A stretch of DNA of 64,000 nucleotides from Arcticibacter eurypsychrophilus (GCF_001730525.1 NZ_MDFN01000004.1:114216-178215); one strand, 5' to 3'; shown: positions 36,047 through 46,191, counted from the stretch's first letter. Translations and numbers: made by a program. Notes: generated by a model not told the origin, from the letters alone.

Positions 36047-37897
36047 ATGACTAAAAAAAGTAATATCTTAAAAATGAAAGTATTTATGCTTGTGGCATTA
36101 GTTTGCAGTGTTTCTGCTCTATATGCCCAAAAGTATGAAGTGAACAAAAATACACACTCTCACAATGACTACTTGCAGAGCCAGCCTTTCTACACAGCAC
36201 ATGCAAATCATTTTGCTTCTATGGAAGTGGATCTCTTTCTTGTCGATAATGAACTTTACGTGGCACATAATAAGGAAGATATTGATCATCAACATACTAT
36301 TGAACGATTGTATATTGAGCCTTTGTTGAATCGGATTAAGCTCAATGGCAATAATAAAGCTTATAGAGATGGGGGTAAATTACAAATCCTTATTGATCTT
36401 AAAACAGTAGGGGAACCTGCAATGCGATGTTTGGAGGCTAAGCTGAAACCCATTCGCCATTACTTTGATGTAAACAATAATCCAGACGCTGTTCGATTGG
36501 TAATTAGTGGGTCTGAACCTGAAGCGGATCGTTTTAAAGAATTTGATGAAATCTTTTTTTTTGATGGAAAGAGGAATATACCCTATACTAAGGAGGAGTT
36601 GAAGCGTGTAGCTTTTTTTAGTGCCGGTTTACAAGACTTTACGAAGTGGAACGGACTCGGCCGTATGGTCGATGAAGATTACACGAAAACACAGCATTTT
36701 GTGGATTCAGTTCATCAAATGGGCAAACAGGTACGGTTTTGGGGAAATCCAGATACTAAGACCTGTTGGCAGGCCTTTATTAAAATGGGTGTGGATTATT
36801 TAAATACAGATTCGCCGGCTGAAATGGCTAAATTTTTAAATAATTATGAAAAAAACACGTATACCGCTTCTAGTCATTATAATACGTACATGCCTACCTA
36901 TAAGAGTGATAAAGGGAAAGCCAAGCCAAAGAATGTAATTTTATTGATTAGTGATGGAGCAGGCTTCTCCGAATTTTGGGCCGCTGCAACTGCAAATGGG
37001 GGATTTCTTAACGCAGCTAACTTTAAACATATCGGTTTTTCTAATACTGCTCCGGCAAATGATTATACGACGGATTCTGCTGCTGGCGCTACTGCGATGG
37101 CTACGGGTGAAAAAACAAATAACCGTTTTATTGGGATGGATGCAGAAGGCAAGAAGATTCCTAACCTTCCGGAGATGATGTCTGATATGGGGATCCGTTC
37201 AGGAATTATAAGTAACGACCGGATTACTGGTGCTACTCCTTCTTCTTTTTATGCCCATAGAACAGAGCGTGATCAAAGTGATAGTATTGCTTCCGATTTG
37301 CGTTATAGTCCAGCCTCACTTGTTATTGGTGGGTATCATGATGCTTTTGGTGCAAACCAGAATGCTATTTTGAATAGCGTTAAAGCTAGCGGATTTGAGG
37401 TGTATCAAGGCATCGGCAATCTTGCAAAAGCCGGTAAAAAGACAAGGGTTATTTGTTTTGATGAGGACCGTCCAGAAAAGAATTTTAGATTAATAGAGTC
37501 AGCTTTTGATGAAAGTATCAATTTTTTGGCTGCAGATAATAAGAAAGGTTTCTTTTTAATGGTTGAAGGTGCAAAAATAGACCAGGGTGGACATACAAAC
37601 AATATCCAGATATGTATAGATGAATACCTAAGTTTTGATAAGGTGGTTGGTAAGGCTTTGAAGTTTGCAGATCAGGATGGAGAGACGTTGGTGATTGTTA
37701 CATCCGATCATGAAACTGGTGGGCTTATAATTTATGACGGCAATTATAGTAAGGGTTCAGTTGTGGGCACATTTACTACCAATGATCATACTGGTCTACC
37801 TGTGCCACTATTTAGCTATGGACCAGGCTCTGAGAATTTTACTGGATTTCTACAGAATACAGATATCCCAAAAAGGATAGTAGAAATTATGAAATAA
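36047..37897 (+). CDS. Two-domain phosphodiesterase-like / alkaline phosphatase protein
   Basis: A 616-residue secreted protein (signal peptide MKVFMLVALVCSVSALYAQ, from the second in-frame ATG at 36074; the first is 36047). The N-terminal domain (about 35-270) is a PI-PLC/GDPD-like TIM barrel. HSHNDY, SMEVDLFLVDNELYVAHN and LIDLKT carry the conserved H-N, E-x-D and H ligands. The C-terminal domain (about 290-615) is an alkaline phosphatase (PhoA family), with nucleophile S344 in DYTTDSAAGATAMATG, and metal-binding DQGGH and TSDHETGG. The usual IGDGMG is ISDGAG here. Together the domains could hydrolyse a phosphodiester and then remove the phosphate. It precedes a YdcF-like gene and a SusC/SusD pair. 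Confidence 0.92.
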   Translation: MTKKSNILKMKVFMLVALVCSVSALYAQKYEVNKNTHSHNDYLQSQPFYTAHANHFASMEVDLFLVDNELYVAHNKEDIDHQHTIERLYIEPLLNRIKLNGNNKAYRDGGKLQILIDLKTVGEPAMRCLEAKLKPIRHYFDVNNNPDAVRLVISGSEPEADRFKEFDEIFFFDGKRNIPYTKEELKRVAFFSAGLQDFTKWNGLGRMVDEDYTKTQHFVDSVHQMGKQVRFWGNPDTKTCWQAFIKMGVDYLNTDSPAEMAKFLNNYEKNTYTASSHYNTYMPTYKSDKGKAKPKNVILLISDGAGFSEFWAAATANGGFLNAANFKHIGFSNTAPANDYTTDSAAGATAMATGEKTNNRFIGMDAEGKKIPNLPEMMSDMGIRSGIISNDRITGATPSSFYAHRTERDQSDSIASDLRYSPASLVIGGYHDAFGANQNAILNSVKASGFEVYQGIGNLAKAGKKTRVICFDEDRPEKNFRLIESAFDESINFLAADNKKGFFLMVEGAKIDQGGHTNNIQICIDEYLSFDKVVGKALKFADQDGETLVIVTSDHETGGLIIYDGNYSKGSVVGTFTTNDHTGLPVPLFSYGPGSENFTGFLQNTDIPKRIVEIMK

Positions 37898-38032
37898 CAG
37901 ACTTCCAAAAGAGCTCTAACTCTTACTTACTGTTTTTGCTGATTTATCTCGAGATGATTTCTTTTAATAAAAACTTATAATAGAACTAACCTTTAATTTA
38001 CATATAAACCCGTATTTGTTCTACCCTATACT

Positions 38033-39280
38033 ATGAAAAAAATACTTATATTTTTCGTTGCTTGTATACTGGCTATAAGCAACGGTTTTGCTCAGAACCC
38101 TGATCCTAAATATAAACTGATTACTGCGGACAATTGGGTGCAATCAAAAAACTATTACCTGCTTACTTTACTACAACAGGACAAAGAGGTTGCTGAGCTA
38201 TTTCAAAATGACCCACAGCTGGCTAAGCTTACCAAGGACAAATTAGTTGCCTTGCAAACTTCGCTTACTAATTGTAAGGATCCTTTATGTTTGTCTTCGC
38301 AGCTTAAATTAATGGACGAAGATATAAAACTAGTAAGTACACGCCTTTCCGCCTTGTACAAAAGTGGAAATGCATTAGACCGGCTGGTTAAAAAGCATCT
38401 TATACCTTCAGGCACCTACATATTATACAAAACTTTAACGCCTGTTGAGCTGCTTATCAAAGCATGGGAACAGGATGCTGCTGCTATAAATAATACAATA
38501 GAGATTTATGCTGAAGGCAAGAAACCAAATTATCCTGCTATAGATTCTATCAGTTTTAATATTAAAGATAAAGCATATTACATATTAATGTATGATTGCT
38601 CTACAGTAATCTTAGCTGATGTTAAAAAGACTTCCTTGTTTTTCGAACCAGCACTGCAAGCTGCACTAACCTATTTAGAGATAAATGAAAGGCAAGATGC
38701 TGGCAATTATGAGCCTATGTTTTCCTTAGCTAATCAAGCTGCATTTGATAATGTAAGGACAATTGATTGGAATAAGTTTGATTACTCGCATATTTTAGTT
38801 CCTGGTGCAGGGCCCGAGAATTTAACGACACCTCTAAGTGGTGAAGGGATGTTGAGATGCCGACTTGCAGTTATACAATATAAACTAGGTAAGGCACCTT
38901 TTATAGTTGTTTCCGGTGGTGCTGTGCACCCGTTCAAAACAAAGTATAACGAGGCCGTTGAAATGAAAATCTATTTGATAAAAACGCATCATATTCCAGA
39001 AAATGCCATTTTTATAGATCCCCATGCCAGGCATACTACAACTAATTTACGTAATGATGCCAGGCTGGTATTCAGGTATGGCATACCATTCGCCAAGCCT
39101 GGGTACATTGTAACTGACAAATACCAAGCAGATTTTATCATGAATATGGCCGAACGCTGTGAAAAAGAGTTAAAATATGTACCTTATAAACTTGGTAAAC
39201 GCATCTCTGAAACTGAACTGGAATTTTATCCGCTAATAGAATCATTGCAGATAGATCAGGATGAACCGCTTGATCCATAA
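38033..39280 (+). CDS. Secreted YdcF/DUF218-type protein
   Basis: A 415-residue protein with a clean signal peptide MKKILIFFVACILA to GFAQ. The N-terminal 200 residues are mostly helical and unknown. The C-terminal part (about 240-410) is the DUF218/YdcF domain. HILVPGAGPENLTTPLSGEGMLRC, FIVVSGGAVHPFKTKYNEAVEMK and IFIDPHARHTTTNLRNDA give the family nucleotide-binding-like signature. Family knowledge: E. coli YdcF binds S-adenosylmethionine but has no settled role; the ElyC and SanA relatives act in envelope polysaccharide metabolism. It is 135 bp after the phosphatase gene and ends with a terminator, so it may be cotranscribed with it. Confidence 0.82.
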   Translation: MKKILIFFVACILAISNGFAQNPDPKYKLITADNWVQSKNYYLLTLLQQDKEVAELFQNDPQLAKLTKDKLVALQTSLTNCKDPLCLSSQLKLMDEDIKLVSTRLSALYKSGNALDRLVKKHLIPSGTYILYKTLTPVELLIKAWEQDAAAINNTIEIYAEGKKPNYPAIDSISFNIKDKAYYILMYDCSTVILADVKKTSLFFEPALQAALTYLEINERQDAGNYEPMFSLANQAAFDNVRTIDWNKFDYSHILVPGAGPENLTTPLSGEGMLRCRLAVIQYKLGKAPFIVVSGGAVHPFKTKYNEAVEMKIYLIKTHHIPENAIFIDPHARHTTTNLRNDARLVFRYGIPFAKPGYIVTDKYQADFIMNMAERCEKELKYVPYKLGKRISETELEFYPLIESLQIDQDEPLDP

Positions 39281-39350
39281 ATGATTATTAAATAGAAAAC
39301 AACATCACGTTCACTCGTTCGTATTGGTAACAGGGGATCATATTTAAGAC

Positions 39351-39383
39351 AAAAAAGGTCAGGCATAACGTCTGACCTTTTTT
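39351..39383 (+). terminator. Intrinsic terminator after the YdcF-like gene
   Basis: AAAAAAGGTCAG (39351-39362) pairs with CTGACCTTTTTT (39372-39383) over 12 bp with a 9-base loop. It separates the phosphatase-YdcF unit from the SusC/SusD unit. Confidence 0.85.
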
Positions 39384-39506
39384 GTTAGGGTTAATATAAA
39401 TTTAACTATTTTATAGCTTTCTCTTAAAATTGGTAAACTAGTTTTGCTGCAACATTTACAAAATCTACATGTGCTTGATATTAATTCGTTAAAAGAATCT
39501 TTATTA

Positions 39507-39540
39507 TTTGAAAAATATTAAAATAAATCTACACTTTAAG
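39507..39540 (+). promoter_or_regulatory. Putative promoter of the first SusC/SusD pair
   Basis: TTTG at 39507-39510, an exact 19-bp spacer, then TACACTTTA at 39530. This resembles the Bacteroidota consensus TTTG-N19-TAnnTTTG with one extra base in the -7 box. A leader of about 150 bases would follow. Confidence 0.35.
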
Positions 39541-39696
39541 TTTTTGCCTATGTAAAACAAAAAAGTCAATCTGGCTTTTTCTTAATCCTTCTTATTCATT
39601 GGAAAGGGTTCAATTAAGCTGTTTAGATCAATACTTATTTATCTGAAATCTCACAGCTGCCCATCCTTAATCTTTAAACAATTAACCTCTAAGACT

Positions 39697-42600
39697 ATGA
39701 AAAAAAAGATTACCTATGATCTTTTAACAACGTTTGACATGAAACGTTGTCTCTCATTATTGTTGCTTTTTATTGCACTAACAAGCTATACAGTTAAAGT
39801 TTATGCCTTACCGACTAATAAGGCCGCACAGATAACAGGTACTGTTATTGACGAAAAAAATCAAACTTTACCGGGTGTAACTGTACGGGTTAAAAATTCC
39901 ACTCAAGGCGTTACTACAGATGCTAATGGTAAATACACCTTAACTGCTGATCCAGGTGCACCATTAATCTTCTCCTTTATAGGATACATTACGCAAGAAC
40001 ATCTGGTAGGTAATTCCAGTATTTTGAATGTTAAGTTATTGCCTCAGGCCAATATGTTGAATGAAGTAGTAGCCATTGGTTACCAAACTATTCGTAAAAG
40101 CGATGTTACAGGTTCTATAGCGAGCGTTAAATCAAGTGATTTGAACTTATCTGCCCCCACGTTAGGGCAAGCATTGGCTGGAAAAGTTGCTGGTGTACAG
40201 GTATCGCAGACCAGTGGTGCTCCTTACGCAAGTACTAAAATAAGGGTAAGGGGAATAGGCTCATTCAGTGCCAGTTCTAATCCTTTATATGTTATAGATG
40301 GTTACCCTGCCGGTAATGATATCTTTATCAATCCAAATGATATTGAAAGCATTGATGTGCTTAAAGATGCTGCTTCTGCTGCGATCTATGGATCACGTGG
40401 ATCGGGCGGTGTGATACTAATTACAACGAAAAGGGGGAAAGAGGGTAAAGGTAAGTTTGAGTATGATGTGCAAGCTGGAAGTAATCAGCTAGGCAAAAAA
40501 GTGAAACTTTTAAATTCAAACCAGGCAGCTCAATTATTAATTGACGGTCGTAACAATAGCTACCGTGACCTATGGGTTAACGCTGGTAAAACCTGGAATG
40601 ATGCGATGTACTCTGATTTAAATGCTACCCGTATTGCTAACGTCGGTAATGCAGGAAGCGTGAGCATCCCTTTAGAACTTTATGACTTTGGTTCACAATC
40701 ACTCATTCCTCAAACTATTAATACCGACTGGCAGGATGAGCTCTATCAGAACGCTTTCTTTCAGAAACACAGCCTTTCGTTTTCTGGTGCTTCAAGCGGC
40801 ATACGCTATTATTTAAGTGGGGCTTATCAGAATCAAGACGGTATCATTCTTTCTACAGGCCAGGATCGTCTCAACTTTCGCACAAATATTGATGGCGATG
40901 TTAGTAAAAAACTGCATGTAGGTGCAAATATAGCCTACACTCAAAACACCAACAGGGAAGCTCAAGAAGGTCGTTTTGATCATGGAGCTGTTTTAGGTGC
41001 ATTAATCTATATGCCATTTTTTCCTGCATACAATGCAGATGGAACATTAGCAACCAATGCGGAGGCTTCGCAAGCTGCTGCATACGGTTACCAAAGTATT
41101 GAAAATCCGGTTGCATTGGTCACTCGTACAAAAATTAACCGTAAAGGTTACCGCAGTACCTACAATGCGAATGCAACATATAAGATAATGCCTGATTTGA
41201 CTGCCAAGGTAAATGTGGGGACTCAAACCTACAATGAAAAATATGATTATTATTTACCAACAAATTTAAGTAGCGGTGCTTTTGCTCCTGGATCTACGCA
41301 ATCTATCGCGGCAGCAACAGCAACAGCTCAAACTGTTACGCAGTTAGATCGTTTAGCCGAATTTACCTTAAACTATAAAAAGGATGCAGGAGAACACCAC
41401 TTTGATGCTTTAGCGGGATATACTGTTCAAAAAACTACTAGTGACTCAATCAGTGTTTCGGCTAAAGGTTTTCAAAATAACAATATTCCGGAAATTACAG
41501 GCAAAGGAGCTGATGCAAGTTTCTTCACACTAAACCCCGGTACAGCTAAATCCGCTTATACTTTGCTATCTTACCTTGGCCGTTTAAATTATAACTATGC
41601 GGGTAAATATTTTCTTTCAGCTTCGTTTCGTGCAGATGGATCTTCTCGTTTTGGCCCTTTAAATAAATATGGTTATTTCCCTTCAGTAGCTGCTGGCTGG
41701 ACTGTATCTGAAGAGCCTTTCTACAATGACCTTCTGGGTGATCAGTCTACCGTTAAGATTCGTGGAAGCTGGGGTTTAACCGGTAACTATAATATTCCTA
41801 ATTATGGTGTTCAGCGAACGCTGGCTAGTCCTACAGGTGCGGTATTTGGTAATAACACTATAACTACAGCTACTTATGCCGGTGGTGTAAAAGATGAAAA
41901 GTTAAGCTGGGAATCAACCTCACAGTACAATGGAGGTATCGATGTAGGATTGTTTAATGGGCGCCTTTCCGTCATCGCCAATTATTACTTAAGCTATTCG
42001 TTTGATCTGTTATATAATCAGCCCGTTTCGGCTATTTCCGGTAGTACAACTATTTTAACCAACTTGAGAGATTCAAAAATCCGTAACACAGGTTTTGATA
42101 TACAGCTGGATGGAAGGATTATTAAATCTGAAGATTTCAGTTTTAATGTAAGTGGTAATTTTGCATTAAACCGCAATAAAGTGATTAAACTTCCAGGCAA
42201 TAATACGATCATTATTAATGGTGCAGAACGATCCTATTTAACCAATATCACTACACAAGGACAGCCAGTAGGTATGTTTTACGGGTTTAAAGTAGCCGGT
42301 ATAGCAACAGCTGAAAATATTCCTACATTAGCTCCATCTGCTTCATCAACCAATTCAATTAAACCTGGAGATCTTTATTTTGAAGATACTAATGGTGATG
42401 GTAAAGTAAATGATGCTGATAAAACAGTGATCGGTTCGCCTTATGCTAAGTTTACTTACGGTTTTGCATTCAATAGTACGTATAAACATTTTGATGCAAG
42501 TGCTTCTTTTAATGGCTCTTATGGTAATAAAATATTAGATGGACAGGATTACTATCTGTATAATATGGAAGGCTCTGGTAACCAGTATGCAGATGTAGCT

Positions 42601-42981
42601 GATCGTTACAGAAATGAGGCTAACCCTGGAAATGGAACAGTTTACCGTGCCTCACGTGGTGGCACACAAAGTAATAGCACACGTTTATCCACATTTTATT
42701 TGCAAAACGGATCTTACCTGCGTTGTACCAACTTGTCATTGGGTTATAGCCTGCCAACCTTTCTGCAAGGCACATTGGGCATCAGCAGAGCCCGTATTTT
42801 TGCGAGTGTGGTAAACGCCTTCACGATTACCACATACAAAGGATATAACCCAGATGTGGATTACAACTATTCAGGTAGCGCATCAAACAATACACAACCG
42901 GCTAACCTTGCCCCGGGTATTGATTATGGTGCTTATCCGTTAGTTAGGTCTTATAATTTAGGTGTAAATATTACTTTCTAA
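39697..42981 (+). CDS. SusC-family TonB-linked outer-membrane receptor
   Basis: A 1094-residue SusC-like transporter. After a signal sequence (MKRCLSLLLLFIALTS; the later ATG at 39739 is also plausible), a carboxypeptidase-D-regulatory-like beta sandwich (about 46-120; GTVIDEKNQTLPGVTVRVKN) precedes the plug domain (about 125-240; LNEVVAIGYQ TonB-box region, RIRGIGSF). A 22-strand barrel ends in YNLGVNITF. There is no STN domain and no adjacent anti-sigma or ECF sigma gene, so regulation is not of the STN signalling type. It pairs with the SusD gene 21 bp downstream and imports the captured nutrient. The upstream phosphatase suggests a phosphorylated substrate, but a glycan is equally possible. 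Confidence 0.93.
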   Translation: MKKKITYDLLTTFDMKRCLSLLLLFIALTSYTVKVYALPTNKAAQITGTVIDEKNQTLPGVTVRVKNSTQGVTTDANGKYTLTADPGAPLIFSFIGYITQEHLVGNSSILNVKLLPQANMLNEVVAIGYQTIRKSDVTGSIASVKSSDLNLSAPTLGQALAGKVAGVQVSQTSGAPYASTKIRVRGIGSFSASSNPLYVIDGYPAGNDIFINPNDIESIDVLKDAASAAIYGSRGSGGVILITTKRGKEGKGKFEYDVQAGSNQLGKKVKLLNSNQAAQLLIDGRNNSYRDLWVNAGKTWNDAMYSDLNATRIANVGNAGSVSIPLELYDFGSQSLIPQTINTDWQDELYQNAFFQKHSLSFSGASSGIRYYLSGAYQNQDGIILSTGQDRLNFRTNIDGDVSKKLHVGANIAYTQNTNREAQEGRFDHGAVLGALIYMPFFPAYNADGTLATNAEASQAAAYGYQSIENPVALVTRTKINRKGYRSTYNANATYKIMPDLTAKVNVGTQTYNEKYDYYLPTNLSSGAFAPGSTQSIAAATATAQTVTQLDRLAEFTLNYKKDAGEHHFDALAGYTVQKTTSDSISVSAKGFQNNNIPEITGKGADASFFTLNPGTAKSAYTLLSYLGRLNYNYAGKYFLSASFRADGSSRFGPLNKYGYFPSVAAGWTVSEEPFYNDLLGDQSTVKIRGSWGLTGNYNIPNYGVQRTLASPTGAVFGNNTITTATYAGGVKDEKLSWESTSQYNGGIDVGLFNGRLSVIANYYLSYSFDLLYNQPVSAISGSTTILTNLRDSKIRNTGFDIQLDGRIIKSEDFSFNVSGNFALNRNKVIKLPGNNTIIINGAERSYLTNITTQGQPVGMFYGFKVAGIATAENIPTLAPSASSTNSIKPGDLYFEDTNGDGKVNDADKTVIGSPYAKFTYGFAFNSTYKHFDASASFNGSYGNKILDGQDYYLYNMEGSGNQYADVADRYRNEANPGNGTVYRASRGGTQSNSTRLSTFYLQNGSYLRCTNLSLGYSLPTFLQGTLGISRARIFASVVNAFTITTYKGYNPDVDYNYSGSASNNTQPANLAPGIDYGAYPLVRSYNLGVNITF

Positions 42982-43002
42982 GCATATTTAAAGAATACAG
43001 AG

Positions 43003-44538
43003 ATGAAAAAGAAACTTATAGCTCTATTTTGCATGGCCGCGCTTATATTTATCAGCCCGTCTTGTAAAGAAAGCTTTTTAGAAGAAACAGACCCAAACGC
43101 AATACCACTTGCAGATTCCTTTAAATCACAGAATGATGTTTTACTGGCAGTTAACGGGATCTACGAATCACTAAGAAGCGGTAATAATATTGGCGAAAGC
43201 AGTGACCTTTGGACCGACCAACGTTCAGACGATACGGGCACAAACGATAACCAGTCTAATGCTGGTGAGCCATTCCAATTCAATAACTTTTCTATTTTAC
43301 CTAGCAATACCTATTTAAAAAGGCACTGGGTATCCTTATATGCCACAGTTACCCGTGCAAATGTGGTATTGTCAAACATTGATGCGGTAACTTTTACAGA
43401 TGAAAATCTGAAGCTTCAATATATGGCTGAAGCCAAGTTTTTGCGTGCACTGATCTATTTTCATTTGGTACGTTTATGGGGTGATGTTCCACTCGTTACC
43501 AAACAACTGTCTTCCACAGAGGTAGCAGTAGCAACATTCCGAGAAAGTCAGGCTCTCGTTTATGTTCAAATTATAACTGATCTGAGCGATGTAATTACTA
43601 ATAGCCCGATACCTAATCTGCAAACAGGTGCAGGTCTTGGTCGTGTATCTAAAGCTGCCGCAAATGCTCTATTGGGCCAGGTTTATTTAACCATGGCAAC
43701 AACACAGGATCAGACTAATCGTCAAGCTAACCTCACAAGTGCAAAAACGTATCTAACAAATGCTTATAACATGCGTACTTTTGCTGGATTAAGCACTATT
43801 CCATACACAGATGTTTTTGATGTAACTAAAAAATCAACCTGTCCAGAAATTATCTTCCAGATTGTAAACAGACAGGGAGATATCAATTACAGTTCAGTAA
43901 TAGCAGCAAATTTTCAGGCTAAAGGTGAAACTATAAACTCTCAGAAAACAGCATCAGGCGCTGGGTACAATGTGACCCATGACCTGATTAATGAATACGA
44001 AACTGGAGATGCTCGTATGTCATATTCTGTTAAATATGCGAACGATCCGATAGTGAAAGACTATTTTGTTACTAAATTCAAGGATGTAAGTGACGCTGCG
44101 GGTAAATTAGGGTATGGCGGAAATGACTGGATCCTGATGAGATATGCTGACGTGATCCTGATGCTGGCCGAGGTAAACATGTACTTGAGCGATAACGCAT
44201 CTGCCATACAGTACTTAAATGAAGTACGTGCCCGTGCAGGCATGACTCCTTATGCCGTAGCTATGGCTACACCATCATACAGTAGTAAATTCCCAACATT
44301 GAAGCTGGCTCTATTACATGAGCGCCGTGTAGAGCTGGCTTTTGAACACCACCGCTGGTTCGATCTGCAACGTTTCTTTACGACAGAAGAACTGGTAGTT
44401 TACTTTAAAAGCAAAGCTCAGGCTGATTTCGGTTCTGCACAGTTGTCAAATTTTACTGCAAAAGATCGTTACTATCCGATCCCATTCGATGAGTATAAGC
44501 TTGATCCAGAAAAAATGTATCAAAATCCGGGTTACTAA
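43003..44538 (+). CDS. SusD-family outer-membrane lipoprotein
   Basis: A 511-residue SusD-like lipoprotein. The lipoprotein signal peptide (ISPSC) sets the acylated cysteine near residue 21. The family's TPR-rich fold is shown by LADSFKSQNDVLLAVNGIYESL, AEAKFLRALIYFHLVRLWGDVPL, and a C-terminal segment with HERRVELAFEHHRWFDLQRF and YYPIPFDEYKLDPEKMYQNPGY. It forms the lid of the SusC channel and binds the substrate at the cell surface. It is cotranscribed with the SusC gene and followed by a terminator. Confidence 0.93.
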   Translation: MKKKLIALFCMAALIFISPSCKESFLEETDPNAIPLADSFKSQNDVLLAVNGIYESLRSGNNIGESSDLWTDQRSDDTGTNDNQSNAGEPFQFNNFSILPSNTYLKRHWVSLYATVTRANVVLSNIDAVTFTDENLKLQYMAEAKFLRALIYFHLVRLWGDVPLVTKQLSSTEVAVATFRESQALVYVQIITDLSDVITNSPIPNLQTGAGLGRVSKAAANALLGQVYLTMATTQDQTNRQANLTSAKTYLTNAYNMRTFAGLSTIPYTDVFDVTKKSTCPEIIFQIVNRQGDINYSSVIAANFQAKGETINSQKTASGAGYNVTHDLINEYETGDARMSYSVKYANDPIVKDYFVTKFKDVSDAAGKLGYGGNDWILMRYADVILMLAEVNMYLSDNASAIQYLNEVRARAGMTPYAVAMATPSYSSKFPTLKLALLHERRVELAFEHHRWFDLQRFFTTEELVVYFKSKAQADFGSAQLSNFTAKDRYYPIPFDEYKLDPEKMYQNPGY

Positions 44539-44550
44539 TAATTTACTAAA

Positions 44551-44587
44551 GCAGAAAAGGTAGAATTTATTCAACCTTTTCTGTTTT
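44551..44587 (+). terminator. Intrinsic terminator after the first SusD gene
   Basis: GCAGAAAAGGT (from 44551) pairs with ACCTTTTCTG (44574-44583), and TTTT follows. It lies 13 bp after the SusD stop. Confidence 0.8.
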
Positions 44588-44655
44588 AGTTTAAATGCTT
44601 TGATCCCTGTATGATCTTAAAATAGGCCGAACAGATATTCAGCATTATCAAAACA

Positions 44656-46188
44656 TCAATCCACTTGACCCTGATAATCTGATAATAAATAAACCGAAAT
44701 TATTTTTGTTCTTTTTCCCCCTCTGTACAATGGAAATACTTTCAACAGCTTAATAGAAGAAAAGTAACTTGAATATACTTCCTTGACATTTTCAGGGTAA
44801 TTTCCAGGTACAATACAAATGGCTTTTTCACCTCTTTTTAAGCCTGTCCTATACTGGTTAAGCCAAACATAGTGGTGTAGGTTTTTTAAACTGCCAATAC
44901 CTATTACTTCATTTTGAAGTGGTCTTGCCACATAATATTCAATATGTGCTGCAGGAAACCATTTATTACATACAATTTTTCGTGGTAAATCATTTTTTAA
45001 TATCTTTTGTTGGTTTATATAAACAGCATATTGTTTTTCAAATTCCCTCCAGCCCCACATATCAAGCGTAAAGTCGCCCTTTCCAAACTCTTTTTCATTA
45101 GTTTTTCCTAGAGTTCCCGGATAAACGTTGATGACAGACACGCCTGCTATAATTACAGTTATGATCATTATGATACTTGATTTTAAGATTAGAGTGGTTT
45201 GCTTTAGTGATGTTAATGAAATTGTATCCAGGTAAGCTGCTGCTATAAAACTTAGCGTAAGAAAGCCAGGTCCGCTCCAATGCGGTAAAACGTTATTAAA
45301 TAAAGATATATATATGGTGACAATGATAATTGGCAGACCTAAGCATATTAATATTTTACCTGAGCTTTTTTCCAATAAAGCGACCTTGCGTAAATGAAAT
45401 AAAGCAACAACTGTAAGCACGACATTGATAGGGTTGTTATAAAAAAGTTGTCCCATGAAAGCTTTGGTAAATGTTGTCAGATTAATCAAGCTGACAGATT
45501 CATTTATTCTATTACTATGAAAGTTCCAGGTTACGAATTGATTGTTTATGTTCCATATAATCACTGGACTAAAAACTAATATAGAAATAATAGCCGACAC
45601 ATATAAAAGTGGTCGACCTAACAATTTTCTGTCGTACAGTAGGATATATAAGCCTAATCCAAACCAAAGAAATACGCCATGTACCTTGCACATCATGCAG
45701 AGACCGCAAGTGAGTCCAAATAATAACCAAATCAGAAGTGGTATGGGTTTCTTTTGCTGTGAAAGAATAGCTATTTTTAAAGCTAGCCCAATTCCGCATA
45801 GCCAAAAGACTACCTGCGGACTGTCAGGCAATATAAAAACACCGGAAATAATACTAGTATATATGCTGGTATTATATAAAATCGCTGCATAATATCCAGT
45901 TTTTATATTCTTGATTAGATGACCAATCTTATAGCTGAGTAAGGTTCCAATTGCCGAACAAATAATTGGACCTAATCTTACAAAAAATTCATTCTGCAAC
46001 AAAAGGTTTAAAGTGGACAAGCGGATTAACAAGGCAACACCTGGTGGATGATCAAAATAATTACTCTGCAGATGCAAGGCATAGGTGTAGTAATACACTT
46101 CGTCGTTACCGAACTCGATCAGAGATGCTATGCACATGCGTATCAATACACTAATCAGGATTAATAAGGCTAATGGGGATATTTTCAT
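44656..46188 (-). CDS. GT39/ArnT-like membrane glycosyltransferase
   Basis: A 510-residue polytopic protein with about 11 hydrophobic helices and a short soluble C-terminus. It opens with a PMT_2/GT-C signature: GNDEVYYYTYALHL (catalytic acidic D-E pair after the first helix) and FDHPPGVALLIRL. Family knowledge: such enzymes transfer a sugar from a polyprenyl-phosphate donor to a lipid or protein on the outer face of the inner membrane. It is the last gene of a three-gene operon, 3 bp after GtrA, a family that usually supplies or flips the polyprenyl-sugar donor. The acceptor is unknown. Confidence 0.9.
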   Translation of the reverse strand: MKISPLALLILISVLIRMCIASLIEFGNDEVYYYTYALHLQSNYFDHPPGVALLIRLSTLNLLLQNEFFVRLGPIICSAIGTLLSYKIGHLIKNIKTGYYAAILYNTSIYTSIISGVFILPDSPQVVFWLCGIGLALKIAILSQQKKPIPLLIWLLFGLTCGLCMMCKVHGVFLWFGLGLYILLYDRKLLGRPLLYVSAIISILVFSPVIIWNINNQFVTWNFHSNRINESVSLINLTTFTKAFMGQLFYNNPINVVLTVVALFHLRKVALLEKSSGKILICLGLPIIIVTIYISLFNNVLPHWSGPGFLTLSFIAAAYLDTISLTSLKQTTLILKSSIIMIITVIIAGVSVINVYPGTLGKTNEKEFGKGDFTLDMWGWREFEKQYAVYINQQKILKNDLPRKIVCNKWFPAAHIEYYVARPLQNEVIGIGSLKNLHHYVWLNQYRTGLKRGEKAICIVPGNYPENVKEVYSSYFSSIKLLKVFPLYRGGKRTKIISVYLLSDYQGQVD

Positions 46189-46191
46189 TCA

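Noticed and set aside
45542..45892. A 116-codon plus-strand frame
   Set aside because: It lies opposite the GT39 gene, whose helices and GNDE motif are clear.
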